Positions 34,903-43,989 of a stretch of DNA of 64,000 nucleotides are shown here, piece by piece (position 1 is the first letter of the stretch; every line of letters begins with the position of its first letter). This stretch comes from Candidatus Nanohalococcus occultus (GTDB lineage Archaea; Nanohalarchaeota; Nanosalinia; Nanosalinales; Nanosalinaceae). Under the pieces are notes generated by a model. It saw nothing but the letters and a program-made list of their open reading frames with translations, searched no databases and was not told where the DNA came from. The stretch is from the NCBI RefSeq assembly GCF_029207735.1, contig NZ_CP104395.1:478692-542691 (forward strand). The letters are read 5' to 3'. A program made the position numbers and the translations under genes.

Positions 34903-35829
34903 GGGAATGTAACTCCAAAGAAACGGAAGACTATTTTCGGAGACCGGAAAAACGCAGATTTTTACAGTTCGGAGTTAGAGGATGAAGAAAAAGGAGAGAT
35001 TTTCAATCTGCTGCTGGAGGAAAGCAAGGAGGACGCACAAGCATTTGCTAGAGCGTTAAACACAGAGGACGATGAGATGCTCGGAGAAATGTGGGAGTCA
35101 GTCAGGTCTGTGGGAAAAAAGAAGATTACAAACAGGAATCAGCCGGATTGGGGATGGACGCTTTTCGGAGCGGAGACGGAACACAGTACCACAAAACTGC
35201 TTGATATTCCAAGCGAGGGAGAAAGCAAAGGTTTAATTCTAGATAGAGACAGAGACAAGGCATATCTATACCCAAAGAAAGCTAACGGCAAAAGCGATAT
35301 TGAACACGTCGAAAGATGGCATCTTAACATACAGAACGCACAGGCAATCGGATATGATTTCGCCTCTGAAACAGCAGAAAGAGCGGCTTTAGAACTAGAC
35401 GGCCAAGTTGTCCCCGTTCTTGAAGTAGACTATAACTCGGAGATGGTTTTGACGAGCGATGCCAAAGAAGCTTTAACTCAGAAACACGGCGAAAAACGCG
35501 GGAAGGAAATTTACAGCGGACTAAGAGAGGACCTACAGGAAAAATGGGTGAAAGACGCAGATTACGATCGTAAGCTCCCAGAAGACAGTAGAGAAGACTG
35601 GCTGACAGGCATAGAGTTCCTGATAGAAAACGGTTATTTCAAATCAGAAGGTGTCGAAGAGTACAGATGGACTGACACCGACAACCAGGCCATAGAGCTT
35701 GAAGAGGACGGCTATGAACTCCTCATGGTTGATGCCGGGGAATACCCACAGAGAGAACTTGGAGAGGAAAACGAAAACTCGGACTATGAGTTCAAGAGAT
35801 GGAACCGGTCAGGACACGATATATGCTGA
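34894..35829 (+). CDS. Hypothetical protein, possibly autoregulated
   Basis: 311 aa. No family recognised. Acidic, soluble; starts with a basic patch (TPKKRKTIFGDRKNADFY), has a helical middle and a predicted strand-rich second half (VVPVLEVDYNSEMVLTSDAK). An inverted repeat covers its start, as for a repressor or toxin unit, and its neighbour on the other strand is a metalloprotease gene. Stop is 1 bp from that of the convergent flavoprotein. Confidence 0.6.
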   Translation: MVAGNVTPKKRKTIFGDRKNADFYSSELEDEEKGEIFNLLLEESKEDAQAFARALNTEDDEMLGEMWESVRSVGKKKITNRNQPDWGWTLFGAETEHSTTKLLDIPSEGESKGLILDRDRDKAYLYPKKANGKSDIEHVERWHLNIQNAQAIGYDFASETAERAALELDGQVVPVLEVDYNSEMVLTSDAKEALTQKHGEKRGKEIYSGLREDLQEKWVKDADYDRKLPEDSREDWLTGIEFLIENGYFKSEGVEEYRWTDTDNQAIELEEDGYELLMVDAGEYPQRELGEENENSDYEFKRWNRSGHDIC

Positions 35830-35830
35830 C

Positions 35831-37003
35831 CTATTCAAACAACTCTTCTTTATTTTCAACAGGCGAGCCTTCCTTAATCAACTTCCTTAACTCTTCTTGG
35901 CCGTCAGTCTTGCCGATCATCACCGCGCCGACCAGTCGGTCGTCTTCGAAGAAAAGTCTTCGGTACTCATCTTCCGAATACTTCTTTGAGACGGACTGTC
36001 CGAAAGTTGCGCCGATGGAAAGGAACTGAACGTTGAAATGACCTACGCCGTAAGTGTTTACAAACTCGAATTCTCCTTTTTCCCCTGTCATTTTCCTACC
36101 TGCGAACTCTCCCATCGCCTCCGAGTGATCCCATGCTCCGTTCACAATTTTGCGCTGGAAAACCGGTGAAACGTACTCTACCATGTTCCCGGCCGCATAA
36201 ACGTCTTTTTCCGACGTTCTCAGCTCTTCATCGGTCTCGATCATACCGGATTCGTTTTTCTCGACGTCGATAATCCCGGAGTTCGGTTTCTGACCGATAG
36301 CGGCTGCTACAGCATCGACCTCGTATCTTTCGCCGTTCTCATCGACGACAGCTGTTATCTCATCGCCCTCGGTCTCAAAACTTTCTAGAGCCGAGTTAGT
36401 GACTACGTTTACGCCCAGTTCTTCTAGTTTCCGGTGGATGATCTCCGCGCCTTCCTCATCCAGTCCGCGGGACCACCAGTTTTCACCTCTAATCAGATAA
36501 TGGGTTTCACAGTCGTTTTCCGCATACGCTACCGCTAGATCGATTCCTAGCAAGCCGCCGCCGATCACAGCTGCTTTCTCCGCATCCTCAGCCGACTCTT
36601 TAACTGTCTCGGCGTTTTCCATTGTCCACATGTACTTCAGGTTATCGTAGCCTTCGTCCTGCGGAAGCTTCCGCGGAGAGCCGCCGGTTGCTACCAGACA
36701 TTTATCGTAGCCGTAGGTTCCATCGGCCTCGATCTGTTTGTTTTCAGTGTCAATGTTTTCGACTCTGGTATCGAGATGTAACTCGATGTCGCGTTTTTCA
36801 TACCAGTTTTCATCGTGGAGCCTGGTGTACTGTTTGGGCAGAGAGCCTTTCATGTAAGTCTTCAACATGATACGGTTGTACAGTGGCTCGGTCTCATCGG
36901 TGAAGACATGTATCTCCGCCTCATCGTCTCTGTCCCGTATGTTTTCCGCCGCCGTCGCTCCGGCTGCTCCATCCCCGATTATAATGTATTTGGATTCGCT
37001 CAT
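35831..37003 (-). CDS. FAD-dependent NAD(P)H oxidoreductase (rubredoxin/nitrite reductase-like)
   Basis: 390 aa. The FAD site is IIGDGAAGATAAENIR (residues 7-22), the NAD(P) site is VIGGGLLGIDLAVAYAEN (about 143-160), and DVYAAGNMVEY is the second FAD contact. YNRIMLKTYMKGSLPKQ fits the NirB/rubredoxin-reductase-like group. It would pass electrons from NAD(P)H to a small iron-sulfur or other partner that is not encoded next to it. Confidence 0.9.
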   Translation of the reverse strand: MSESKYIIIGDGAAGATAAENIRDRDDEAEIHVFTDETEPLYNRIMLKTYMKGSLPKQYTRLHDENWYEKRDIELHLDTRVENIDTENKQIEADGTYGYDKCLVATGGSPRKLPQDEGYDNLKYMWTMENAETVKESAEDAEKAAVIGGGLLGIDLAVAYAENDCETHYLIRGENWWSRGLDEEGAEIIHRKLEELGVNVVTNSALESFETEGDEITAVVDENGERYEVDAVAAAIGQKPNSGIIDVEKNESGMIETDEELRTSEKDVYAAGNMVEYVSPVFQRKIVNGAWDHSEAMGEFAGRKMTGEKGEFEFVNTYGVGHFNVQFLSIGATFGQSVSKKYSEDEYRRLFFEDDRLVGAVMIGKTDGQEELRKLIKEGSPVENKEELFE

Positions 37004-37113
37004 AGGAAAGCTGTTGGCACAGAGTGTTTTTAATCAAAGCCCTCTGAGAATCAGACACAACCCCTCTACTAGTAAGTGTTTAAAAGAATTTAGGCCATGT
37101 GTAGTATTACAGA

Positions 37114-37188
37114 GCGGAGCTGGTGTAGTCCGGCCCATCATATCACCCTGTCACGGTGATGACCCGGGTTCAAATCCCGGGCTCCGCG
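37114..37188 (+). tRNA. tRNA-Asp (anticodon GTC)
   Basis: The acceptor stem GCGGAGC/GCTCCGC pairs perfectly with a G discriminator. The anticodon stem TCACC/GGTGA carries loop CTGTCAC, giving GTC. The TTCAAAT loop and the D-loop sequence match archaeal tRNA-Asp. No intron and no encoded CCA. It abuts the end of the ABC permease gene. Confidence 0.96.
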
Positions 37189-37190
37189 CT

Positions 37191-38354
37191 CTACGTTTCA
37201 ACTACTTTCCAACCAGTTTTCTGATTTCTGAACACGAGACTTACCGACGAAGCCAACGCAACAGCTCCGCATAGACCCGTGTAGATCCACAACATTTCTG
37301 GCCGGTAGATAATCGTAAAGATAAGTAAGGGAACTACCACCAAGGAGTTTACCAGGGTGAACTTCAGGAAGATCCAGGAGTTAAACAGTTTCTCGTTAGG
37401 CTCCAGTCCTGTCAAACCAGCTGCGACGGCCAGAGTAAAGACCGTTGTTGTAACCGCCGAGATGATCGAAACCGCCAAGTTCTGCGGATACAGAACGTAA
37501 GATGCCAGCACAACGAATAATGTCAGCGGCACCGCTATAAACAGGTAAGCCTCTTTTTTAGCGTCTAATAGACTGTTTTCCTCTACCGGCAGGTAACTGT
37601 ATTCGTCTATTGTATCGTACCTGTTGATCCAGTTGTAGATACTCAGGTTGATTGTGCCGATTACAACGCTGAAGGAAAGCAACGGGTTCGACAGCAGACC
37701 TCTGGTAGCCGGGAAGTTCAAAACGGCAAACCAGTAAAAACCTGTAAGCAGACCCGCTGAAAACAGTATCTTGATGAGACCTCCCGAGCTGCGGGAAAGA
37801 TCCAGAACCGATTTTTTCGAAAGTGGACTAAGAAAAGAAAGCCTTCTGTAACTGAGAAGACTTGTAGACGGCAGCGTCACCGTGGTTCTGGAAACAACCA
37901 GACTCAAAAGCAAACCTGCGGAAAACAGTCCGAACATCGTAGCTACATCGGCAAGCAAAGCTGTCCCCGCAAATACTAACGGCCCTACAGCTATCGGAAC
38001 AAGGAACAAGCCTGTATAGTATATTACATCCTTCACCAAGAAGTCAAAGACCAGTCTTCGCTCGGAGATCGGAAGCGTACGAGAAGAGTATATCAGAAGG
38101 TTCATAGGCCCTAACACGTTTTCCATAGCGTCCTTACTGGAGAAACCGATCGAGCCAACCATTAAACCCAGAAAGCCTCCGAGAGCTGTGATAGCTGTGC
38201 CAAGAGCATCGGGTCCTAGACTTGAGTAGGTTAAGGTCAGCCAGCTGAACGCCAGGCTGAAAGCCGCCACTACAAGAGGAAACGTAGCAAATGAAGCCCC
38301 TCTGTAAAGAGTGGAATGGGTTCTCCACTCTTCTTTTACCATTCTACGTATCAT
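37191..38354 (-). CDS. ABC transporter permease
   Basis: 387 aa with about ten to twelve membrane helices and a short basic N-terminus (IRRMVKEEWRTH). It begins 4 bp inside the end of the ABC ATPase gene, an ATGA-like overlap, so the two are co-translated. Topology and pairing suggest an exporter of the ABC-2 type. No signature sequence of its own was recognised and the substrate is unknown. It ends directly at the tRNA-Asp gene. Confidence 0.75.
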   Translation of the reverse strand: MIRRMVKEEWRTHSTLYRGASFATFPLVVAAFSLAFSWLTLTYSSLGPDALGTAITALGGFLGLMVGSIGFSSKDAMENVLGPMNLLIYSSRTLPISERRLVFDFLVKDVIYYTGLFLVPIAVGPLVFAGTALLADVATMFGLFSAGLLLSLVVSRTTVTLPSTSLLSYRRLSFLSPLSKKSVLDLSRSSGGLIKILFSAGLLTGFYWFAVLNFPATRGLLSNPLLSFSVVIGTINLSIYNWINRYDTIDEYSYLPVEENSLLDAKKEAYLFIAVPLTLFVVLASYVLYPQNLAVSIISAVTTTVFTLAVAAGLTGLEPNEKLFNSWIFLKFTLVNSLVVVPLLIFTIIYRPEMLWIYTGLCGAVALASSVSLVFRNQKTGWKVVET

Positions 38355-39028
38355 TCTTCTTCAAGAAACCTCTCTTTGAGATTTTCCATCTCCTCAACCA
38401 CATCGATTACCTCTCCATCCTTCAAAAATATTATGCGATCACAGAGTTCTTCGGCAAGAGAAATAACGTGAGTGGAAAGAACAATGGTGCCGCCGTCTTC
38501 CCTGTAGTCCTTGAAAAGCTCTTTTACCCGTTCCTGGACGAGCGGATCCAGATTAATCAGCGGTTCATCGACGAAAACCAGTTCTGGTTCATGGAAAAAC
38601 GCCTGTACAACCATCAGCTTCTGTCTTTCACCTTTAGAAAGATCACGGGTCAGAGAACCCATCTTACCTTCAAGATTCAGGCGTTCGACCCATTCATCTT
38701 GATCGATACCAGTGTCTCTTACCTCCGAGATCATCTCCATGTACTCAGTTCCCGTCAGAAAGCTCGGAGGATCCTCTCGCTCCGGTAAGACACCTATCCG
38801 TTTTTTCAGCTCCAAAGGTTTTTCACCAGGATCGATTCCCAGCGCTTGAACCTCCCCTGAATCTCTTTCAATCCGGCCTGTTAGTATCTTCATTAAAGTT
38901 GATTTTCCGGCGCCGTTCGGCCCCAAGATACCTATTATCTCGGATTCTTCAGCTTTAATTCCCGCCTGTTTTAACGCCTCTATTTTCCCGAAGCTTTTCG
39001 AGACGTTTTTTGCTTCCAGCTTAGACAT
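38351..39028 (-). CDS. ABC transporter ATP-binding protein
   Basis: 225 aa. Walker A is GPNGAGKS (residues about 34-41), the signature is DLSKGERQK in place of LSGGQ, Walker B is LVFVDEPL and the H-loop is STHVISL. This type usually pairs with ABC-2 permeases in antibiotic, lipid or protein export. The stop overlaps the start of the permease gene at 38354. Confidence 0.95.
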   Translation of the reverse strand: MSKLEAKNVSKSFGKIEALKQAGIKAEESEIIGILGPNGAGKSTLMKILTGRIERDSGEVQALGIDPGEKPLELKKRIGVLPEREDPPSFLTGTEYMEMISEVRDTGIDQDEWVERLNLEGKMGSLTRDLSKGERQKLMVVQAFFHEPELVFVDEPLINLDPLVQERVKELFKDYREDGGTIVLSTHVISLAEELCDRIIFLKDGEVIDVVEEMENLKERFLEEE

Positions 39029-39038
39029 CAGCCATTAA

Positions 39039-39620
39039 TTACCGGCGATCCAAGTTAAATCTTTCAGTCACTGTCTGAAGCCATTCAATCGAAAGAGTTA
39101 GATAATCCTCCAGAAGATGCACTGCCGCGAACGCTGTAAGCGAGACAAGTACGCCTCCCAGTATGTCTATTGGGAAGTGAAGTCCAGTATAAACCCTTCC
39201 GATACCGGTCAGAACAGCTCCTGCCGTAAGTACGCTGGCAACTCTCTGTTTACCCAGGTAAAGGGCTGGCCAGATCGCTGCGAAAGTTCCAGCAGCATGC
39301 TGACTTGGGAACGCATTCTCCAAGTCCTTGGTTAAAATCGTCTCAAAGCCCTGGTACTGAGGTGGCTGATGGTAGTAAAGCAGCCCGAAAACGTATGTTA
39401 AGCCGATGCTCAAACAGACGGTAGCGCCCATAAACGAGGCTTTCTCGAAACCGTTTTCCTCATTAAACCAGAGGTAGAGTCCGGCTAAAGGCACTAAAAC
39501 CAGAAGATACTCGGCGGAAAAAACCATTATCTGGTCCAAGAACTCGTTGCCCGCAAACGACTGGACGAACCTGTAACCAGTCTGTCCTAGCTCCATAACA
39601 CCGCTATAGTTGAAACCCAT
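39039..39620 (-). CDS. PAP2-family membrane phosphatase
   Basis: 193 aa, about six membrane helices. The PAP2 motifs are PSQHAAGTFAA (second motif, catalytic His) and RVYTGLHFPIDILGG (third motif). The first motif (KxxxxxxRP) is replaced by YYHQPPQYQG, so phosphate binding may differ. Such enzymes dephosphorylate lipid phosphates or polyprenyl diphosphates. It lies 10 bp upstream of the ABC genes on the same strand, which may form one operon for envelope lipid or glycan handling. Confidence 0.85.
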   Translation of the reverse strand: MGFNYSGVMELGQTGYRFVQSFAGNEFLDQIMVFSAEYLLVLVPLAGLYLWFNEENGFEKASFMGATVCLSIGLTYVFGLLYYHQPPQYQGFETILTKDLENAFPSQHAAGTFAAIWPALYLGKQRVASVLTAGAVLTGIGRVYTGLHFPIDILGGVLVSLTAFAAVHLLEDYLTLSIEWLQTVTERFNLDRR

Positions 39621-39661
39621 TTAAAACTACAGCCCGTCTCCGTTTACAGGTGAGATAAAAA

Positions 39662-39823
39662 ATGGCACAGAGATTTGAAGAAGCCGAAGCAAGGCTTTTC
39701 GGAGACATCTACATCTGTAGAAAATGTAACGCAAGAAACCGGACGAAGAACCCGGAAAAGACTTCATGTAGAAAATGTGGATACGACGACCTCCGAAAGA
39801 AGAACGACCAGTTCGCAGGATAG
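39662..39823 (+). CDS. rpl40e: Ribosomal protein L40e
   Basis: 53 aa, translated by hand. It is a single zinc-ribbon protein: CRKC at residues 19-22 and [12 protein letters not shown] at 36-47, with a basic middle ([11 protein letters not shown]). Matches archaeal L40e in length and cysteine spacing. A GGTGA ribosome site lies upstream. Confidence 0.93.
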   Translation: MAQRFEEAEARLFGDIYICRKCNARNRTKNPEKTSCRKCGYDDLRKKNDQFAG

Positions 39824-39890
39824 ATGAAACACTCTATCCACCACAACTAACTTGGAAACACGCACAGTCCAAGCTTTATCCACTTATTAA

Positions 39891-39962
39891 GCCCCATTGG
39901 CTCAGCGGTAGAGCGCGTCCTTGGTAAGGACGAGATCCCGGGTTCAAATCTCGGATGGGGCT
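39891..39962 (+). tRNA. tRNA-Thr (anticodon GGT)
   Basis: The acceptor stem GCCCCAT/ATGGGGC pairs fully with a T discriminator. The anticodon stem CGTCC/GGACG carries TTGGTAA, giving GGT. T-loop TTCAAAT with one G-T pair in its stem. No intron and no encoded CCA. Confidence 0.95.
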
Positions 39963-40039
39963 TCACACCCAATACGTTTTTATGGGCGTAGCTACCACTC
40001 TCTGTCTGGAAACTTATTTTTGACTAGTTTCTGCCTTAC

Positions 40040-40837
40040 CTAGTACTGATCTAGATCCAGCCATTTGCCGTAATGTGCTGCGACGGCGCTTAGTTCGCTC
40101 TCAGAAATATCTTCTCTCGCCATTCTCAGCTTCATCACGGTATCTACATCCGCATCACTGTACTGGCTCCAGTCTTCTTCCAGGTACTCTCTGACCCAGA
40201 AATCGAATACTTCGTCTTCTCTTTCACCTGCCATCCGTCCACGTCCTTGTATAGTCACGGGTTCGGCGTGTACTCCTGTACGCGCTCTTAGTTCCGGAAG
40301 CCGGCTTCTTTCCCGGAAACTTATTTTGTTGTAAAGCTCGTCGTTTGAAGGCGGCCTGCTTTCAAGTTCTAGGAAATCATGTTCCAGACCTCTGATCCTG
40401 TCCTCGAGGTTTTCCCCGTCGTCTCCGTAGAATTTTCCTCCGACGTAGTGTTCGAATCCTTGGTTAGGTTCTAAACCGAGTTTTTCTCTTGCCTGGTTGT
40501 GCGTAAGGTCTTTGTTTCTGTGCTTGGATAGGCTTCCAATCGGCGCGTTCTGCTCGAAAGCCTTTTTCGTGATTTTACCGCCAGCCTCATCCAGCTCGCT
40601 GTAGACTGCCATGTAATCACCTGCGTTAAGGTTTTTGTTGGGGATCAGACCCGCTGTCCTGACGGCATGATTGTAGCTTCCACCCGACCATTTAGAGACC
40701 GTTGTATCTGATACTCCTAGCTCCTCTGCGATTTCATCTAAGGTAGGTGCCTGTAAATAACCTTCCTCCACCATCCCTTCAATTGTCTCAACTACCTTAC
40801 GTAAATTCTCAAATTCTTCGATTTCAAAGCCTTCCAT
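40040..40837 (-). CDS. DNA-binding protein with repeated HTH modules
   Basis: 265 aa. Residues about 30-68 (PTLDEIAEELGVSDTTVSKW then NHAVRTAGLIPN) look like the HTH repeat of the kind found beside HNH endonucleases (TxxEIAxELGVSxxTVxxxxGSWNxAxxxAGL). A second related unit follows (KAFEQNAPIGSLSKHRNK, NQAREKLGLEPNQ) and perhaps a third at about 155-195. No nuclease motif is visible. Likely a sequence-specific DNA-binding protein of mobile origin or a regulator. Confidence 0.65.
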   Translation of the reverse strand: MEGFEIEEFENLRKVVETIEGMVEEGYLQAPTLDEIAEELGVSDTTVSKWSGGSYNHAVRTAGLIPNKNLNAGDYMAVYSELDEAGGKITKKAFEQNAPIGSLSKHRNKDLTHNQAREKLGLEPNQGFEHYVGGKFYGDDGENLEDRIRGLEHDFLELESRPPSNDELYNKISFRERSRLPELRARTGVHAEPVTIQGRGRMAGEREDEVFDFWVREYLEEDWSQYSDADVDTVMKLRMAREDISESELSAVAAHYGKWLDLDQY

Positions 40838-40980
40838 GAACTCATCTCCTTGCCGACAACAGTTTTAAACATGCCTTAAACACGCATAAACGTATACAAA
40901 GAAAGCTGCGATCATCGAGATCTGTTTAGTAAAACCCAGTAGTCGATTTTAAGACGGTTGTCGGACAGTTGTATCATATA

Positions 40981-42027
40981 ATGAAATCAGCAGTTCACTA
41001 CGGCGAAGGCGATATAAGAGTCGAAGAAGTCGAAGACCCTGAAATTGAAAACCCTGAGGACGTAATCATCCGGATCACACATACCTGTATCTGCGGTTCC
41101 GATCTCTGGCATTACCGAGGATACGAGAACCCGGAGGAAGGGTTACCAACCGGACACGAGCCTATGGGTATCGTAGAGGAAGTAGGCGATGATGTGGTTT
41201 CTCTGGAGGAAGGAGACCGGGTTATCTCACCGTTTTCCACCAGTTGCGGAGAATGCGAGTTCTGCCGGAAAGGAATTCACACGGCATGTAAGGAAATGCA
41301 GTTTTACAGTCCGAACGGCGAGCTAGGAGGAGCGCAGGCAGAAAAACTCAGAGTTCCTCACGCAGACGGAACCCTAGTCAAAGTCCCTGAACGGTACAAG
41401 GACAACGAAGAAGTTCTGAAAAAGCTCTTGCCTTTGACCGATGTAATGGGAACCGGTCACCACGCAGCAGTATGTGCTGATGTAAGCGCAGGTGATACTG
41501 CGGTAGTTATCGGTGACGGAGCAGTAGGTCTCTGTGCGGTAGCAGCATCCAAGCGGCTTGGCGCAGAACAGATCATCGCAGTCGGACACCACGAAGACCG
41601 ACTGGAAGTCGCGAAAGAAATGGGAGCGACCGATGTAGTCTCCAGCCGAGGCGAAAAAGCAATCAAGGAAGTTATGGAGCTTACAAACGGCGGAGCAAAC
41701 CACGTGCTTGAATGCGTTGGAAACGAATCCGCACTTGAGACAGCAGCTCAGATCGTCCGGCCCGGCGGAAACATCGGATACGTAGGAGTCCCTCACGTCG
41801 AGGACCCAAGCTTCGTCAACCAGATGTTTTTCAAAAACGTCAGCTTCGAAGGCGGACCGGCACCGGTCAGAGAGTACCTTGAAGAGCTGATGGAAGACGT
41901 TCTACAGGGAACACTTGATCCTTCACCAATCCTGAACAAGACCGTTGATCTTGAGGGCGTACCGGAAGGTTACGAGGCAATGGACAACCGTGAAGCAATC
42001 AAGGTAATGGTAAAGGTAGGAGAGTAA
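40981..42027 (+). CDS. Zinc-dependent alcohol dehydrogenase family protein
   Basis: 348 aa from ATG 40981. The catalytic zinc region is CICGSDLWHYRG and GHEPMGIV; structural zinc cysteines are CGECEFCRKGIHTAC. The nucleotide-binding part is VVIGDGAVGLCAVAASKRLGA. This medium-chain dehydrogenase group acts on alcohols, aldehydes or threonine-type substrates; the exact one is unknown. The cupin gene starts 2 bp after its stop, so the two form a unit. Confidence 0.92.
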   Translation: MKSAVHYGEGDIRVEEVEDPEIENPEDVIIRITHTCICGSDLWHYRGYENPEEGLPTGHEPMGIVEEVGDDVVSLEEGDRVISPFSTSCGECEFCRKGIHTACKEMQFYSPNGELGGAQAEKLRVPHADGTLVKVPERYKDNEEVLKKLLPLTDVMGTGHHAAVCADVSAGDTAVVIGDGAVGLCAVAASKRLGAEQIIAVGHHEDRLEVAKEMGATDVVSSRGEKAIKEVMELTNGGANHVLECVGNESALETAAQIVRPGGNIGYVGVPHVEDPSFVNQMFFKNVSFEGGPAPVREYLEELMEDVLQGTLDPSPILNKTVDLEGVPEGYEAMDNREAIKVMVKVGE

Positions 42028-42029
42028 AG

Positions 42030-42404
42030 ATGAAGGTAGCAAGCACATCCGAGAAACAGGAACTGGAACATCCTGTTCAGGTAGGAACACCGCTGATCTC
42101 CGAACCGGTCTCCGATGAGTTCGAGAACACCGGAGTTGATGCCGCAGAAGTAACTTTCCGGCCAGGGGAGCGCACAAAGTTCCACACTCATGCCGGAGTC
42201 CAAATTCTGTATATCACGGAAGGCGTAGGGATTGTAGCGACACGTGATGAAGAGCAGGAGGTTTCTGAGGGCGACCTCGTGATTTTCCCGGAAGGAGAGG
42301 AACACTGGCACGGAAACACGGATGAGGCCGAGGAAAATTTCAGCCATATCCATTTCCTCGCGGAATCCAAGGATGGGGAGCTGGAGATCCAGGAAGCTCC
42401 TTAA
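42030..42404 (+). CDS. Cupin-domain protein
   Basis: 124 aa, a single cupin barrel. The metal-binding motif 1 is FRPGERTKFHTHAGVQILYI followed by TEGVG, and motif 2 is EGDLVIFPEGEEHWHGN. His61, His63 and a late His from HWHG would bind metal. Such small cupins act on small carbonyl or phenolic molecules or serve as sensors. Translationally linked with the dehydrogenase. Confidence 0.85.
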   Translation: MKVASTSEKQELEHPVQVGTPLISEPVSDEFENTGVDAAEVTFRPGERTKFHTHAGVQILYITEGVGIVATRDEEQEVSEGDLVIFPEGEEHWHGNTDEAEENFSHIHFLAESKDGELEIQEAP

Positions 42405-42432
42405 ACCCCTCCTTTTCTTCTTACTTCTTTTT

Positions 42433-43599
42433 TCAGGTCATCGAGTCTTTGCTTGCCGCACAGTTGTTAGGCCCCAGCTCAAGTTCGAATGCTTGTTCAT
42501 CGCTCTGTTGTTTTACACCCAGATTGGTCTCGATTATCTCCTCGTAGTTCGCAGGTCTAGGCGGCATATCCGAGACGACAAACCGGACGAACTCTTGTTT
42601 TTCCATCTCAAGGGCCTCCATTGAATGCTTGAGATCTCCGAGTTCTCGGATGTACGCGTTGTTCTCTCCGACCTCAGCTGCGGCACTGAAATGCGCTGGC
42701 GCTACAACCGTCTGATCTTCTAATCCGAGGATTTTATCGTGGAGGCTGCTGTAGAGAAGTTTCGCTGCTTTCTCGGCTCCGGCCTCGCCTTCTTCAAGAT
42801 CAGGTCGGGCAACTGATTCCGTAAACAGTCCGTCCCCGGTAAAGACCACTTTATCTACTTTGTAGGAAACCATGCCGGTTGTGTGGCCGGGTGTCTCGAT
42901 TACCTCGATCTCTGTTTCTCCAATGGCCAATCTGTCTCCGTCCTGGACGGTTTCTAGTTTGTTGCTGTAAGTTACTCCTCGTTCTACGGCTTTTTCCGAC
43001 ATTACTGGTTCTGCGTCCGTGTTTTCAGCGAGTTCTCTGAGACCTGAGATGTGATCTGCGTGTACATGGGTGTCCAGAACGTATTTGATCTGTGCGCCAT
43101 GTTTTTCTGCGTCCTGGCTATAACGTTCCGTGAATGCTCTAAGCGGATCGATAACCGCTGCTTGACCCTCACTTATTACCATGTAGCCTAGGCATCCGCT
43201 TGAAGGACGCTGATACTGGAATATCAAAGGTTCTTCGTTTATCCGGTGTTTTTCGTATATACCTGCCCAGCCATACATCCCGTCTTCGAGGTGTTTTGCG
43301 TCGATCCCGTTTTGCTTTAGTAGGGCTGCGATGTACTCACTTGACTCTCCTTTCGCACACAGAACCACGGGGTTTTCAGGTACTTTTTCCACCAGTTCCT
43401 CGATCTCGCCGTCAAGGAACTCAAAGTACGGTATGTTGACCGCTTCCAAATTTTCTCCCTCTAACCTCCACTGTTCGAAATCGTTTTGGTTTCTGACATC
43501 GAGGATCGCAGTTTTGTCCCCACTGTCAATTCTCCGCTTAAGCTGCGTTGGTTTTACAGATTCAACGTCTTGGTCTGTATCCGGAAGTTCGGATTTCAT
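42433..43599 (-). CDS. Rhodanese - metallo-beta-lactamase protein (persulfide dioxygenase-like)
   Basis: 388 aa. An N-terminal rhodanese domain has its active-site loop VLCAKGESSEY (about residues 80-90). From about residue 125 the metallo-beta-lactamase domain carries THVHADHISG, the ETPGHTTGMV loop, TGDGLF and PAHFSAAAE. The dual-domain order resembles the ETHE1/persulfide dioxygenase-like and haloarchaeal rhodanese-MBL proteins that handle reactive sulfur. Divergent from TusA across a region with matching inverted operator sites. Confidence 0.85.
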   Translation of the reverse strand: MKSELPDTDQDVESVKPTQLKRRIDSGDKTAILDVRNQNDFEQWRLEGENLEAVNIPYFEFLDGEIEELVEKVPENPVVLCAKGESSEYIAALLKQNGIDAKHLEDGMYGWAGIYEKHRINEEPLIFQYQRPSSGCLGYMVISEGQAAVIDPLRAFTERYSQDAEKHGAQIKYVLDTHVHADHISGLRELAENTDAEPVMSEKAVERGVTYSNKLETVQDGDRLAIGETEIEVIETPGHTTGMVSYKVDKVVFTGDGLFTESVARPDLEEGEAGAEKAAKLLYSSLHDKILGLEDQTVVAPAHFSAAAEVGENNAYIRELGDLKHSMEALEMEKQEFVRFVVSDMPPRPANYEEIIETNLGVKQQSDEQAFELELGPNNCAASKDSMT

Positions 43600-43639
43600 A
43601 TCGGAGGCTTTATCCCTAAATACTTTTATACCAGACGAT

Positions 43640-43738
43640 TATCTTGTATTGTTTGAACAATTCTATCCGGTTAAAGTTCTTCAAAATCCGTTTTGAGTTC
43701 GTGAAGGTTTTAAAGTATTGTAGTTTAGATACAAGATA
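43640..43738. promoter_or_regulatory. Inverted operator pair in the sulfur-gene promoter region
   Basis: TATCTTGTAT (43640-43649) and its exact reverse complement ATACAAGATA (43729-43738) flank the shared 153-bp gap. A 14-bp palindrome-like element (ATTGTT, TG, AACAAT at 43648-43661) overlaps the left site. The left site lies just behind the TATA box of the rhodanese gene (minus-strand TATAAAAGTA, 43621-43630) and the right site lies on the expected TusA transcription start. Confidence 0.55.
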
Positions 43739-43752
43739 AAGGTTTCAGAAAA

Positions 43753-43989
43753 ATGAGTTACGATATTACAAAAACAGTGGATGTCAAAGGCAAGAGCTGT
43801 CCAATGCCTATAGTTAAAACCCGGCAGGCAATCAACGATCTTGAGTCCGGTCAGGTGCTTGAGACCCTTTCAACAGATTCAGGAAGTGAAAACGATTTCC
43901 AGGGATGGGTCGGTGGCTCAAGCGATGTCAAACTACTTGAGATGAAAACCGAAGACGGAGTCTACAAGTTCTACATTGAGAAAAAATGA
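43753..43989 (+). CDS. TusA-family sulfur carrier
   Basis: 78 aa. KSCPMPIVKTRQAINDL is the TusA signature with the acceptor Cys at residue 16. These proteins carry sulfane sulfur as persulfide between enzymes. Its stop overlaps the DsrE gene (ATGA). The group TusA-DsrE-rhodanese fits a small cytoplasmic sulfur relay. Confidence 0.93.
   Translation: MSYDITKTVDVKGKSCPMPIVKTRQAINDLESGQVLETLSTDSGSENDFQGWVGGSSDVKLLEMKTEDGVYKFYIEKK

Noticed and set aside
36867-37274. A plus-strand frame crossing the tRNA-Asp gene
   Set aside because: It overlaps the flavoprotein gene, the tRNA and the permease end, so it is a shadow of those features.
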